Shown here piece by piece: positions 1-7,134 of a stretch of 64,000 bases of DNA. Position numbers and translations under genes: made by a program. The DNA is from Nocardioides sp. S5 (lineage in GTDB: Bacteria > Actinomycetota > Actinomycetes > Propionibacteriales > Nocardioidaceae): NCBI RefSeq assembly GCF_017310035.1, contig NZ_CP022296.1:992001-1056000 (forward strand). The letters are read 5' to 3'. Each line of letters starts with the position of its first letter. Position 1 is the first letter of the stretch. The notes beneath the pieces are model-generated. The model made no database searches. It was not told the DNA's origin and saw only the letters and a list, made by a program, of their open reading frames with translations.

Positions 1-396
1 GACCACCACCGGTCGCGACTCTCCGGCGATGAACGACACCTGGTCCTGCGCGAGGGTGTTGTAGATCGACATCGGGACCGCGGCCGCCGTCATCGCGCCG
101 TAGTCAGCCAGCGTGTGGGCGGTGCGGTTGTTGGCCATGATCGCCACCGGGTCGCCGACCTGCACGCCGAGGTCCATGAACGCAGCGGCGACCTGCTGGG
201 TCTGCTCCCAGGTCTGCGCCCAGCTGATCGTCGACCAGGTCTCGCCGTCGGGCACGTCGTAGCGGTCGGAGAACGCCGGCTGGTCGGCGTACCTCTCGGA
301 CGCCTGGCGCACCGTGGCCGGCATGTGCAGGCCGAGGATGCGGGCCTCGTACTCCTCGCGCGCTGCGGCGACGTCGGCAGGGATCTCGTGCGACAT
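1..396 (-). CDS. Acyl-CoA synthetase (AMP-binding), N-terminal part, cut by the window edge
   Basis: The visible 132 codons encode the start of an acyl-activating enzyme that would form an acyl-adenylate from a fatty acid and ATP and pass it to coenzyme A. The N-terminus reads MSHEIPADVAAAREEYEA, followed by WAQTWEQTQQVAAAFMDLG and GDPVAIMANNRTAH, the pattern seen around residues 40-100 of long-chain-type AMP-binding enzymes. The P-loop-like AMP motif and the C-terminal domain lie outside the window. A GAGGAG ribosome site sits 5-10 bases upstream of the ATG. A Crp-like palindrome lies just upstream at 409-424. Family is clear; substrate is not. Confidence 0.85.
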   Translation of the reverse strand, partial: MSHEIPADVAAAREEYEARILGLHMPATVRQASERYADQPAFSDRYDVPDGETWSTISWAQTWEQTQQVAAAFMDLGVQVGDPVAIMANNRTAHTLADYGAMTAAAVPMSIYNTLAQDQVSFIAGESRPVVV

Positions 397-408
397 GGCT
401 CTCCTCGA

Positions 409-424
409 TGTGGCGGGGGTCACA
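409..424. promoter_or_regulatory. Crp/GlxR-like palindrome upstream of acyl-CoA synthetase
   Basis: TGTGG-N6-TCACA matches the Crp consensus TGTGA-N6-TCACA at 9 of 10 positions. It begins 13 bases upstream of the ATG at 396. Function is inferred from the motif and from similar sites at 54041-54079 and 61759-61774. Confidence 0.45.
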
Positions 425-450
425 TCATGATGGGCGGCGCCAAGCGATGG

Positions 451-987
451 CTAGAGCGGTCCGGTCCGGGGAGTCCCCGGCACCCTGGACGGGAGACGGT
501 GGAGCGTGAGGTCGTGCAGCTCTCCGGCGTCGAGGGTCAGCGTCATGTAGGTGCAGTGCGGCTGCCGTCGGCGGTCGGTGGGTGAGCCGGGGTTGAGCAG
601 CCGGAGACCGCTGGTCGTCGTGGTGTCCCACGGGATGTGGCTGTGGCCGAAGACCAGCACGTCGAGATGGGGGTACGCCGCTGACATGCGCGCCTCGCGC
701 CCCGTCGCCTGGCCGGTCTCGTGCACCACGCCGAGAGCGAGCCCCTCGACCTCGACGGTGGCCACCTCCGGCAGCCGCTCGCGCAGCTCCCCGTGGTCGT
801 TGTTGCCCCAGCACGCCACCAGCCGGCGCGAGCGCGCGTCGAGCTCGTCGAGGAGGCGTACGTCCACCCAGTCGCCCGCGTGCACCACCAGGTCGGCGTC
901 GTCGACCGCACGCCACAGCTCCTCGGGCAGGTCCCGGGCCCGCTTGGGCAGGTGGGTGTCCGCCATCAGCAGCACGCGCGTCGCCAT
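451..987 (-). CDS. YfcE/MJ0936-type metallophosphoesterase
   Basis: This 178-residue protein has the calcineurin-like metal-binding motifs in order: the first metal site in LLMADTHLP (residues 6-14), GDWVD near residue 40, GNNDHGEL near residue 65, and the C-terminal GHSHIPW near residue 120. Size and spacing fit the small YfcE/MJ0936 phosphodiesterases, which hydrolyse phosphodiester bonds with two metal ions. A longer open frame continues upstream to 1392, but the family's N-terminus begins at the ATG at 987, and the extension is antisense to the next gene. Natural substrate cannot be told. Confidence 0.88.
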   Translation of the reverse strand: MATRVLLMADTHLPKRARDLPEELWRAVDDADLVVHAGDWVDVRLLDELDARSRRLVACWGNNDHGELRERLPEVATVEVEGLALGVVHETGQATGREARMSAAYPHLDVLVFGHSHIPWDTTTTSGLRLLNPGSPTDRRRQPHCTYMTLTLDAGELHDLTLHRLPSRVPGTPRTGPL

Positions 988-1021
988 GGGGCCAGTCAAC
1001 GCGGCGGGCCAAGGCGGTCGG

Positions 1022-1027
1022 TAGGTT
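1022..1027 (+). promoter_or_regulatory. -10 hexamer of a probable leaderless promoter
   Basis: TAGGTT ends 7 bases before the ATG at 1035, which places the expected transcript start at or next to the start codon. No clear -35 box is visible. Confidence 0.45.
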
Positions 1028-1034
1028 CGGGGGC

Positions 1035-1316
1035 ATGGCACCCGACGACTCCACCACCGACGACATCGTCGCCGAGGCCGCGCTCCAGCTGTGGTCGGCG
1101 GCGCAGACCGACTTCGACCCCTTCGAGGTCCCGTCCACCGAGTGGCCCGAGACGGCCGTCCCGGTCCGGGACGCCGACATCGCCGTCGACACCCACCTCG
1201 AGGTCGACGAGGTGCGCGCCGCCCTCGAGCGGCTCGACGGCGTGAAGGTCGTCCTGGGTCGCGAGGCCGGCACGTGCAGCGTGCTGCGGGTGATCCCGGA
1301 GGACGCCCCGCTCTGA
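1035..1316 (+). CDS. Small acidic protein of unknown function
   Basis: I do not recognise this 93-residue protein. It is strongly acidic, with no membrane segment and no cysteine pair. The second half (VDTHLEVDEVRAALERLDG) looks like a small alpha/beta fold in which a helix follows a strand, and it ends in VLRVIPEDAPL. The reading frame shows the third-position GC bias of the neighbours, and a -10 hexamer sits 7 bases before the ATG, so it is probably a real leaderless gene. The next gene starts 15 bases after its stop, so the two may be co-transcribed. Confidence 0.65.
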   Translation: MAPDDSTTDDIVAEAALQLWSAAQTDFDPFEVPSTEWPETAVPVRDADIAVDTHLEVDEVRAALERLDGVKVVLGREAGTCSVLRVIPEDAPL

Positions 1317-1331
1317 GGCGGGGGACACGAC

Positions 1332-1640
1332 ATGGTCGCGAGCCGATCAGCGCGCGAGCGCAAGGCGGGTGTGCAGGCGGGACCGTCGGCACGCGTGAAG
1401 ATCGACTTCGACGGCGAGCAGCAGTTCCTCTACCGGATCAGCTGCACGACGTGCGTGGCGCGCGGGCGCACGCCGTGGTCGACGCACCGCTCCGGTGGGG
1501 ACAACGGCTTCATGGCCGCGATGGACCGCTGGACCTTCCACCTCGTCGAGAAGCATCCCGGCGAGGACGCGCCGTGCCTGGCCTTCCTGGCGGAGGCCCA
1601 GCAGCGCCTGCACGAGCGGCGCGAGCAGGCGCCGGGGTGA
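1332..1640 (+). CDS. Small protein of unknown function with a CxxC pair
   Basis: This is a 102-residue basic protein that I do not recognise. The N-terminal 20 residues are Arg/Ser/Ala rich, and a central SCTTCVARG holds two cysteines in CxxC spacing that could bind metal or form a disulfide. Aromatic residues cluster in MDRWTFHLVEKHPGE, followed by one more cysteine in DAPCLAFL. There is no signal peptide. It lies 15 bases after the preceding small gene and converges on the PspC gene, with stop codons 6 bases apart. Function is open. Confidence 0.6.
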   Translation: MVASRSARERKAGVQAGPSARVKIDFDGEQQFLYRISCTTCVARGRTPWSTHRSGGDNGFMAAMDRWTFHLVEKHPGEDAPCLAFLAEAQQRLHERREQAPG

Positions 1641-1646
1641 GTCGGC

Positions 1647-1832
1647 TCAGTCGCCCTTGGGCATGACGATCCACGCGATGATGTAGGCGATCTCGCCGGC
1701 GCCCACCAGGCCGAACAGCACGAAGGCGAGGCGGACGAGACCGCGGGAGAGGCCGAAGCGGTCGGCGAGACCGGCGCAGACGCCGGCGATGATCTTGCCC
1801 TGACGGGGGCGGACGAGCGTCGAGGTGGCCAT
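1647..1832 (-). CDS. PspC-domain small membrane protein
   Basis: This 61-residue protein is almost entirely one PspC domain. The signature GKIIAGVCAGLADRFGLS occupies residues 12-29, followed by one hydrophobic helix, FVLFGLVGAGEIAYIIAWIV, ending in MPKGD. PspC proteins belong to phage-shock or envelope-stress systems and sit in the cytoplasmic membrane. This is a stand-alone version; two larger PspC proteins occur at 21.8-24.5 kb. The ATG at 1832 gives the canonical short N-terminus. Confidence 0.85.
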   Translation of the reverse strand: MATSTLVRPRQGKIIAGVCAGLADRFGLSRGLVRLAFVLFGLVGAGEIAYIIAWIVMPKGD

Positions 1833-1865
1833 GGTCCATGTCTACCCGACCAGTGCGCGCGCACC

Positions 1866-1871
1866 TAGGCT
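1866..1871 (+). promoter_or_regulatory. -10 hexamer of a probable leaderless promoter
   Basis: TAGGCT ends 6 bases before the ATG at 1878. No ribosome binding site and no convincing -35 box are present between the PspC gene and this start. Confidence 0.5.
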
Positions 1872-1877
1872 CGCTGC

Positions 1878-2468
1878 ATGCCCGACTTCACCTGGCTGCC
1901 GGCCAACCGAGCCGCGGTCGAGGACGTCGAGGCCGTCTTCGCCACGGGTGGCGCGCACAAGTGCCGCTGCCAGGCGATGAAGGTGCCGGGCTGGATCTGG
2001 CGCGACACCACGCAGGAGCAGCGCGACGTCGCACTGCTGGAGCAGACCGCCTGCGGCACGAGCGGGCCGACGTCCGGGCTGGTCGGCTACGTCGACGGTG
2101 AGCCGGCCGGCTGGGTCGCCGTCGAGCCGCGGGAGAACTACCCGCGCCTCTGGAGCCGCAAGCAGGCGTGGATGCGGATGGACCCCGAGATGGAGGGCGT
2201 CTGGTCGGTCACCTGCTTCGTGGTGCGCCCGGGATGGCGCCGGTCGGGGCTGAGCTACGAGCTCGCCCACGCCACCGTGGCCTACGGCCAGCAGGTCGGC
2301 GCGCGCGTCCTCGAGGGCTATCCGATCGAGCCACCGCCCGGGAAGTCAGTGATCTGGGACGAGGCCTCGGCCGGCCTGCTGCAGGTCTTCCTCGAGGCCG
2401 GCTACGAGGTGGTGGCGTCGCCCACCCTGCGGCGGCGGGTGGTGCGCCGAAGCCTCGGCGAGGCGTGA
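1878..2468 (+). CDS. GNAT-family N-acetyltransferase
   Basis: The 196-residue protein has a GNAT-like core. After an N-terminal region with a CRCQAMK stretch come GLVGYVDGEPAGWVAVEPRE (strands 2-4, residues 66-85), VTCFVVRPGWRRSGLSYELA (the acetyl-CoA pyrophosphate loop) and a C-terminal GYPIEPP and VFLEAGYEVVA. The loop RPGWRRSGLS is a variant of the usual Q/RxxGxG/A. Similar actinobacterial proteins are annotated only as GNAT enzymes, so the acceptor is unknown. It converges on grpB with 7 bases between stops. Confidence 0.78.
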   Translation: MPDFTWLPANRAAVEDVEAVFATGGAHKCRCQAMKVPGWIWRDTTQEQRDVALLEQTACGTSGPTSGLVGYVDGEPAGWVAVEPRENYPRLWSRKQAWMRMDPEMEGVWSVTCFVVRPGWRRSGLSYELAHATVAYGQQVGARVLEGYPIEPPPGKSVIWDEASAGLLQVFLEAGYEVVASPTLRRRVVRRSLGEA

Positions 2469-2475
2469 GGGACCG

Positions 2476-3042
2476 TCATGGCTGCCAGCCGGTCTCGGCG
2501 GCCCACTGCTCGGCGAGTGCCATGAGCAGCGGCTGCGCGGCGGCCTTCACCTGTCCGTAGGCGTAGATGTCCAGGCGCTCCTCGGCGAGGCGCGTCTTGA
2601 GGCGACCCCAGGTGTCGCGGTGGTGGGCGCTGCTCCGCAGGAAGTCGCGGAACAGCAGGGAGTATCTCGCCGTCGGCGCTCCCGCCTCGCGGACGTGGAT
2701 GTTCATCGACCTGCCGCCGACCGGGGGCGCGAAGACCCGCTTCGGGTGGGTGGAGCCGGCGAGGGCCTCGGCGCGGTTCCACTCCTCGGGCCGCTCGCGG
2801 TAGCCGGCCGCGGACAGCGGGCCCAGGTCGATGCGTGCGAGCGAGTCCACCCGCACCATCAGGTCGATGCAGTCTTTCGCCGGCAGGCCCGGGACCGCGG
2901 TGGAGCCGATGTGGTCGACGGCGAGGGCGTCGGGGAGCAGCTGTGCGAGCGCTGCCGCGATCTCACGCCCCTCCGCGGCCCAGCCGTGACGGTGCGGAAC
3001 CACCTCGACGCTGCGTGAGGACTTCTCGTCTGGGAACGGCAT
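2476..3042 (-). CDS. GrpB-family protein (nucleotidyltransferase-like fold)
   Basis: This 188-residue protein matches the GrpB/UPF0157 family. It shows ALAVDHIGSTAVPGLPAKDC (residues 38-57), where DHIGSTAVPGL.AK.xID is the signature of a nucleotidyltransferase-like site, followed by IDLMVRVDS. The C-terminal part has HIRxxG-like NIHVREAG and FRDFLRSS. Family members are sometimes fused to dephospho-CoA kinase, but no specific reaction is firmly established. The gene is divergent from the GAF-ANTAR gene, and its ATG overlaps a possible upstream start of that gene. Confidence 0.85.
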   Translation of the reverse strand: MPFPDEKSSRSVEVVPHRHGWAAEGREIAAALAQLLPDALAVDHIGSTAVPGLPAKDCIDLMVRVDSLARIDLGPLSAAGYRERPEEWNRAEALAGSTHPKRVFAPPVGGRSMNIHVREAGAPTARYSLLFRDFLRSSAHHRDTWGRLKTRLAEERLDIYAYGQVKAAAQPLLMALAEQWAAETGWQP

Positions 3043-3083
3043 GGCGACAGTGTCCCTGCCGCGGATCCGTGCCCGCGAAGATC

Positions 3084-3112
3084 TGGTCAGTGGACCGGCT
3101 GTCGGTCATGCT
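3084..3112 (+). promoter_or_regulatory. Probable promoter of the GAF-ANTAR gene
   Basis: TGGTCA (3084-3089) and CATGCT (3107-3112) are 17 bases apart. The -10-like hexamer ends 6 bases before the GTG at 3119, again the leaderless geometry, and this favours the GTG over the ATG at 3041. Confidence 0.4.
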
Positions 3113-3118
3113 GCTCCC

Positions 3119-3811
3119 GTGCCGCCCCACGATGTCTTCCGCGACGAGCTGGCCGAGGCCGCGCGCGGGATGCAGGACGACGACAGCCCGAGGGAAGCGA
3201 TGGAGCGGGCGGTGCAGATCGCCACGAAGATCATCCCCGGGTGTCGAGCGGCGGGCATCTGCGTCGTCCACCGGGGTGAGCGCATCGACACGCACGCCGC
3301 GAGCGACGACCTGGTGCGCCGGATCGACGCGCTCCAGCACGAGCTCAGCGAAGGGCCCTGCCTCGACGCGCTGCGCCAGGACCACACGGTGGTGAGCGGC
3401 GACCTCGCCACGGATGTCCGGTGGCCGAACTGGGGCCCGCAGGTCGTCCGCGAGCTGGGCCTGTCCAGCACCGTGAGCTACCGGCTCTACTCCACCGACA
3501 AGGACCTCGGTGCCCTCAGCCTCTACGGCGCCGAGGTGTCGGCCTTCACCGCCGACGACATCGCGGACGGCCTCGCGCTCGCTGCCCATGTCGCCGTCGC
3601 GCTGGCGGCCGCGCAGGAGGTCGAGCACCTGGAGAACGCGCTGCGTGGCCGGACGGTGATCGGCCAGGCCACGGGCGTGCTCATGGAGCGCTTCGACCTC
3701 GCTCCGGACCGCGCCTTCTCGGTGCTGAGCCGGCTCTCCCAGCAGAAGAACGTCAAGCTGCGGGACCTCGCCGAGCAGATCGTGACCACCCGGACCCTGC
3801 CGACGGCCTAG
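3119..3811 (+). CDS. GAF and ANTAR domain transcription antitermination regulator
   Basis: From the GTG the protein is 230 residues. Residues 20-165 form a GAF domain (SEGPCLDALRQDHTVVSGDL, DLGALSLYG), a small-molecule or redox sensor fold. Residues 172-225 are an ANTAR RNA-binding domain (VIGQATGVLMERF, AFSVLSRLSQ, KLRDLAEQIV), which binds paired hairpins in nascent RNA and prevents termination. The open frame extends to an ATG at 3041, but that overlaps the grpB start; the GTG has a better-placed promoter. No cognate ANTAR target hairpin pair was recognised in the window. Confidence 0.88.
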   Translation: MPPHDVFRDELAEAARGMQDDDSPREAMERAVQIATKIIPGCRAAGICVVHRGERIDTHAASDDLVRRIDALQHELSEGPCLDALRQDHTVVSGDLATDVRWPNWGPQVVRELGLSSTVSYRLYSTDKDLGALSLYGAEVSAFTADDIADGLALAAHVAVALAAAQEVEHLENALRGRTVIGQATGVLMERFDLAPDRAFSVLSRLSQQKNVKLRDLAEQIVTTRTLPTA

Positions 3812-3853
3812 CCGGGGTGCCGTCGCGCGGCGTCGGAGCGTGGTGGCGTTCAC

Positions 3854-3859
3854 TAGGGT
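3854..3859 (+). promoter_or_regulatory. -10 hexamer of a probable leaderless promoter
   Basis: TAGGGT ends 6 bases before the GTG at 3866. It is the likely promoter of the two overlapping FAD-oxidoreductase genes. Confidence 0.5.
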
Positions 3860-3865
3860 CGACGC

Positions 3866-5104
3866 GTGGAGACAGACGTCGTCGTCGTGGGTGCCGGACT
3901 CGCAGGGCTGCGGTGCGCGCAGGCGCTGGCCGCGGCGGGGCGTGAGGTCGTGGTCCTGGAGTCGTCCGACCGCGTCGGCGGCCGCGTCCGCACCGATCGG
4001 GTCGACGGCTTCCTCGTCGACCGGGGCTTCCAGCTGCTCAACCCCGCCTACCCCGCCGTACGCCGGTGGGTGGACGTCGACGCCCTCGGGCTCCAGCCGT
4101 TCGGGGCCGGGGTCGCCGCGCGCACCGACGACGGGCTCAGCGTGCTCGGCCACCCGTTGCGCGAGCCCGCGCTCGTCCCGCAGACGCTGCGCGCCGTCGC
4201 CCGTCGCCCGCGGGAGGTGGCCGCGCTCGCCCGCTGGGCCGCCCCGCTGCTGCGCCCGCGGCCGGGGACGTCGCTGTCGGAGGTGCTCGAGTCACGCGCG
4301 GACGTCGACCGGCGCACGGCCCTCGACGACGCCCACGTCGACGGCCTCCTGCGCCGGGTGGTGGACCGGTTCTTCGCCGGCGTCCTGCTCGAGGACGACG
4401 GCAGCACGGCCGACCGCTTCGCTCTGCTCCTGACCTGGATGTTCGTCCGCGGCGTGCCCGCGCTGCCTCGCGAGGGCATGGCCGCGCTGCCGGCCCAGCT
4501 GGCCGCGACCCTGGGCGACCGCGTGCACCTCGGCGAGCGGGTGCGGGCCGTGACCGGGACCTCGGTGACCACCGACGACGCCACCTGGTCGGCGCGCCGG
4601 GTGGTCGTGGCCACCGGTGCTCCCGAGGCTGCGGGGCTGACCGGCGCTCCGACCCCGGCCACCAAGGGCGTCGTCACCATGTGGTGGTCCGCGCCCGAGG
4701 CGCCGACCACCGACCTGCTCCACGTCGACGCCCGCCGGGCTCCCACCGGCCCGCTCGTCAACGCCGCCGTCGTGTCCCGGGCGGCCCCGTCGTACGCCCC
4801 GCCCGGGCGTCATCTCGTCGAGGGCTCCGCACTCATCGGCCCGGGGCGCGACACCGCCGAGCAGTCGATGCGCCGCCACGCGGGTGACCTGCTCGGGATC
4901 GACCCGGCTCGTTGGGAGGTGGTGGCACGCCACGAGGTCCCGGACGCGCTCCCGGTCCAGCCGGCGCCCTACTCGGCCGAGCGGCCGGTGCGCGTCGGTG
5001 ACCTCGTCGTCTGTGGCGACCACCGCGACACCGGCTCCCTCCAGGGCGCCCTCGTCAGCGGCCAGCGCGCCGCCGATGCCGTCCTGGGTGCGGGTGCACG
5101 ATGA
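3866..5104 (+). CDS. FAD-dependent amine-oxidase/phytoene-desaturase-like oxidoreductase
   Basis: This is a 412-residue flavoprotein. The dinucleotide-binding motif VVVVGAGLAGLRCAQALAAA starts at residue 5 and ends in the acidic residue of VVLES. It is followed by DRVGGRVRTDRVDGFLVDRG, the arginine-rich GG motif of the protoporphyrinogen oxidase, amine oxidase and phytoene desaturase superfamily. The C-terminal FAD-contact segment is VGDLVVCGDHRDTGSLQGAL (residues 375-394). Its length is slightly below the 450-500 usual for desaturases. The substrate is unknown. The stop overlaps the next start by 4 bases, so the two flavoproteins are translationally coupled. Confidence 0.85.
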   Translation: METDVVVVGAGLAGLRCAQALAAAGREVVVLESSDRVGGRVRTDRVDGFLVDRGFQLLNPAYPAVRRWVDVDALGLQPFGAGVAARTDDGLSVLGHPLREPALVPQTLRAVARRPREVAALARWAAPLLRPRPGTSLSEVLESRADVDRRTALDDAHVDGLLRRVVDRFFAGVLLEDDGSTADRFALLLTWMFVRGVPALPREGMAALPAQLAATLGDRVHLGERVRAVTGTSVTTDDATWSARRVVVATGAPEAAGLTGAPTPATKGVVTMWWSAPEAPTTDLLHVDARRAPTGPLVNAAVVSRAAPSYAPPGRHLVEGSALIGPGRDTAEQSMRRHAGDLLGIDPARWEVVARHEVPDALPVQPAPYSAERPVRVGDLVVCGDHRDTGSLQGALVSGQRAADAVLGAGAR

Positions 5105-6045
5105 CGGCCGACGTGGTGGTCGTGGGCGCCGGCCTGGCCGGCGTCGCCTGCGCGCACGAGCTGCGTGCGGCCGGGATCGGCGTACGCGTCCTCGACCGCG
5201 GACACGTGCCCGGTGGGCGGATGGCCTCGCGCCGGCTCTGGGAGCGCCGGGTGGACCTCGGGGCGTCCTACCTCACCGTCTCCGACGAGGGATTCCGCGC
5301 GGTGGTGGACGACTGGGCTGCGCGCGGCCTCGCCCACGAGTGGACCGACACCTTCACCGCGCTGGGCGCGGACGCGCCGGAGTCGAAGACGGGTCCGATG
5401 CGGTGGAGAGCCCCCGGTGGCCTGCGCTCACTCGTCGAGGACCTGGCCTCCGAACTGGAGGTGGAGCGCCGCGAGATCGCCGGGCTGGGCGACGTCGACG
5501 CCCCGGTCGTCGTGCTGGCCATGCCCGACCCGCAGGCACGCCGCCTGACCGGCGACCACCCGGTCACCGCCGTCCTCGACCGTGAGTGGGAGCCCGTCAT
5601 CGCGCTGGCCGCCCGGTGGTCCGAGCGCACGTGGGACGACGTGAGTCCCGCGGGCCGCTTCGACGGTGCCTTCGTCAACGACGACCCCGACGTGGCGTGG
5701 ATCGCCGACGACGGCAGGCGCCGGGGTGACGACGCGCCCGTCCTGGTGGCCCACTCCACGCCCGAGCGCGCCGCCCGGCACCTCGACGAGCCCGGGGGTG
5801 CGGGGCCCGCGATCATCGGAGCCCTACGCCGCCACCTGCACGTCGGGGAGCCGGTCGACGTCCACGTGCACCGCTGGACCTTCGCCCGCCCAGTTGGGGA
5901 GCGCGAGGACGCCTACGCCCTCGTCGACGGCCCGGACGCGCTGGTCGGCGTGTGTGGCGACGGGTGGGGACCGTCTCCCAAGGTCGAGACGGCGTGGCTC
6001 TCGGGCGTTCGACTGGGTCAGGCGCTGGCGGAGCGGCTCACCTAG
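5101..6045 (+). CDS. FAD-dependent oxidoreductase, renalase-like
   Basis: This 314-residue protein has the same Rossmann start, VVVVGAGLAGVACAHELRAA, then RVLDRGHVPGGRMASRR and DLGASYLTV, the form typical of renalase and short NAD(P)-binding amine-oxidase-like proteins. The C-terminal FAD segment is LVGVCGDGWGPS followed by VETAWLSGVRLGQAL. It is much shorter than true amine oxidases. It begins inside the stop codon of the preceding flavoprotein, implying a two-enzyme operon. It converges on the DinB gene with a 4-base overlap. Confidence 0.85.
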   Translation: MTADVVVVGAGLAGVACAHELRAAGIGVRVLDRGHVPGGRMASRRLWERRVDLGASYLTVSDEGFRAVVDDWAARGLAHEWTDTFTALGADAPESKTGPMRWRAPGGLRSLVEDLASELEVERREIAGLGDVDAPVVVLAMPDPQARRLTGDHPVTAVLDREWEPVIALAARWSERTWDDVSPAGRFDGAFVNDDPDVAWIADDGRRRGDDAPVLVAHSTPERAARHLDEPGGAGPAIIGALRRHLHVGEPVDVHVHRWTFARPVGEREDAYALVDGPDALVGVCGDGWGPSPKVETAWLSGVRLGQALAERLT

Positions 6046-6836
6046 CTCGCCAGCGTCGCGAGGTCGCGCTCGGCGTAGAGGCGGTGCTGCCACTCCTCGT
6101 TGACCACCACGCGCAGGCAGTGGCCGACGGTCAGGTCGGGCACGTCGGTGAGGAATGGCGTCGCGGAGGTGACCTGCCGGGTGAGGCCGGCGTCGTCCAT
6201 GCGCTCGAGCAGCTCCGCCACCGTCGCCCGACGCTGGCGGCGCAGTGCCAGCACCTCGTGCAGCTCGGGCCGTGCGCGGCGCTCCCAGGGCACGCCCTCG
6301 TGGACGGGCGCTTCGTCCCAGGGCAGGTCGAGGGGGTGCCACGGGGAGGGGAAGCCGTAGATGACGCCGCTGATCCAGCAAGCGTGGGCGAAGCCGAGGT
6401 GGCGCAGGGTCTGGATGAAGGACCACTCGCCGGCGACCTGCTCGTGCAGCTGCTCAGCAGGCAGCACCCGGGCGCGGTCGAGCGTCTCGCCCCAGAGCCG
6501 GTCGAGGATCGCGAAGGCCTCGCGGAAGCCGTCGGCGGTGGTCGGGCGCATCGCGGCGCGCTCGGGATGGCGACGGTCGAGCTCGGCCTCGACCAGCGGG
6601 CCGACCTCCACGCCGTTGACCACCAGTCGGCCGATCTGCCCGTCGATCTCGAGGTCGGGGACCTCCACCGCGGTCATCCTCACCTTGTCGAGCCAGCCGG
6701 AGTGGATGCGTACGCCGCTGAGGTCGACGTCGGTGAAGGACGCCTCGGCCAGGGAGACGTCGCGGAAGGTCGCGCGCTGCAGACTGACCTTCTCGAAGCT
6801 GGAGTCTGAGAGGTCCTGCTCGGTGAAGTCAGTCAT
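6042..6836 (-). CDS. DinB-superfamily protein with an N-terminal pentapeptide-repeat segment
   Basis: The 264-residue product combines two parts. Residues 1-50 contain pentapeptide-like units (SFEKVSLQRATFRDVSLAEA, SFTDVDLSGV), a short right-handed beta-helix pattern of A/S-F/L-x-x-x repeats. Residues 100-260 are a DinB four-helix domain with metal-ligand-like histidines in EWSFIQTLRHLGFAHACW and VVNEEWQHRLYAERDL; members include thiol-dependent S-transferases. A -10 hexamer lies 6 bases upstream of the ATG. Substrate unknown. Confidence 0.82.
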   Translation of the reverse strand: MTDFTEQDLSDSSFEKVSLQRATFRDVSLAEASFTDVDLSGVRIHSGWLDKVRMTAVEVPDLEIDGQIGRLVVNGVEVGPLVEAELDRRHPERAAMRPTTADGFREAFAILDRLWGETLDRARVLPAEQLHEQVAGEWSFIQTLRHLGFAHACWISGVIYGFPSPWHPLDLPWDEAPVHEGVPWERRARPELHEVLALRRQRRATVAELLERMDDAGLTRQVTSATPFLTDVPDLTVGHCLRVVVNEEWQHRLYAERDLATLAS

Positions 6837-6842
6837 GGCCGC

Positions 6843-6848
6843 AGGCTA
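6843..6848 (-). promoter_or_regulatory. -10 hexamer of a probable leaderless promoter
   Basis: Read on the minus strand, TAGCCT ends 6 bases before the ATG at 6836. No -35 box is obvious. Confidence 0.45.
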
Positions 6849-6882
6849 GTCCCGGAGGGGGACGTTCCGCGGCCGGATCAGC

Positions 6883-7098
6883 TCACCAGGTGAGCTCGAT
6901 CTCGATCTCGTTCTCGGTTCCCAGCTCGACCTCGACCTTGAGCTTCACCTCGTCGGGCACGGAGACGGTCACGCGTCCGCCGTCGCGGGCGAACTCGACC
7001 GAGTTGTGCTTGGCGAGCGAGTCGGCGAGGGCACGGAGCCGGGCGGCTGCCTCCTCGCGGGTCATGGTGCGGGTCTCGTCCATCTCGAAGAGGTCCAT
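6883..7098 (-). CDS. amphi-Trp domain-containing small protein
   Basis: This is a 71-residue protein with the amphi-Trp domain pattern. Helix TREEAAARLRALADSLAKHN (residues 13-32) is followed by alternating polar/hydrophobic beta strands, VTVSVPDEVKLKVEVELGTE, and it ends on EIEIELTW with the C-terminal Trp. The domain's function is unknown. It lies downstream of the azoreductase gene with 36 bases between, on the same strand, but has its own -10 hexamer 6 bases before the ATG. Confidence 0.85.
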   Translation of the reverse strand: MDLFEMDETRTMTREEAAARLRALADSLAKHNSVEFARDGGRVTVSVPDEVKLKVEVELGTENEIEIELTW

Positions 7099-7104
7099 GG
7101 CCCG

Positions 7105-7110
7105 ACCGTA
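7105..7110 (-). promoter_or_regulatory. -10 hexamer of a probable leaderless promoter
   Basis: On the minus strand TACGGT ends 6 bases before the ATG at 7098 of the amphi-Trp protein gene. Confidence 0.4.
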
Positions 7111-7134
7111 TCCAGCGGGTGGGCACCGCGCTCC

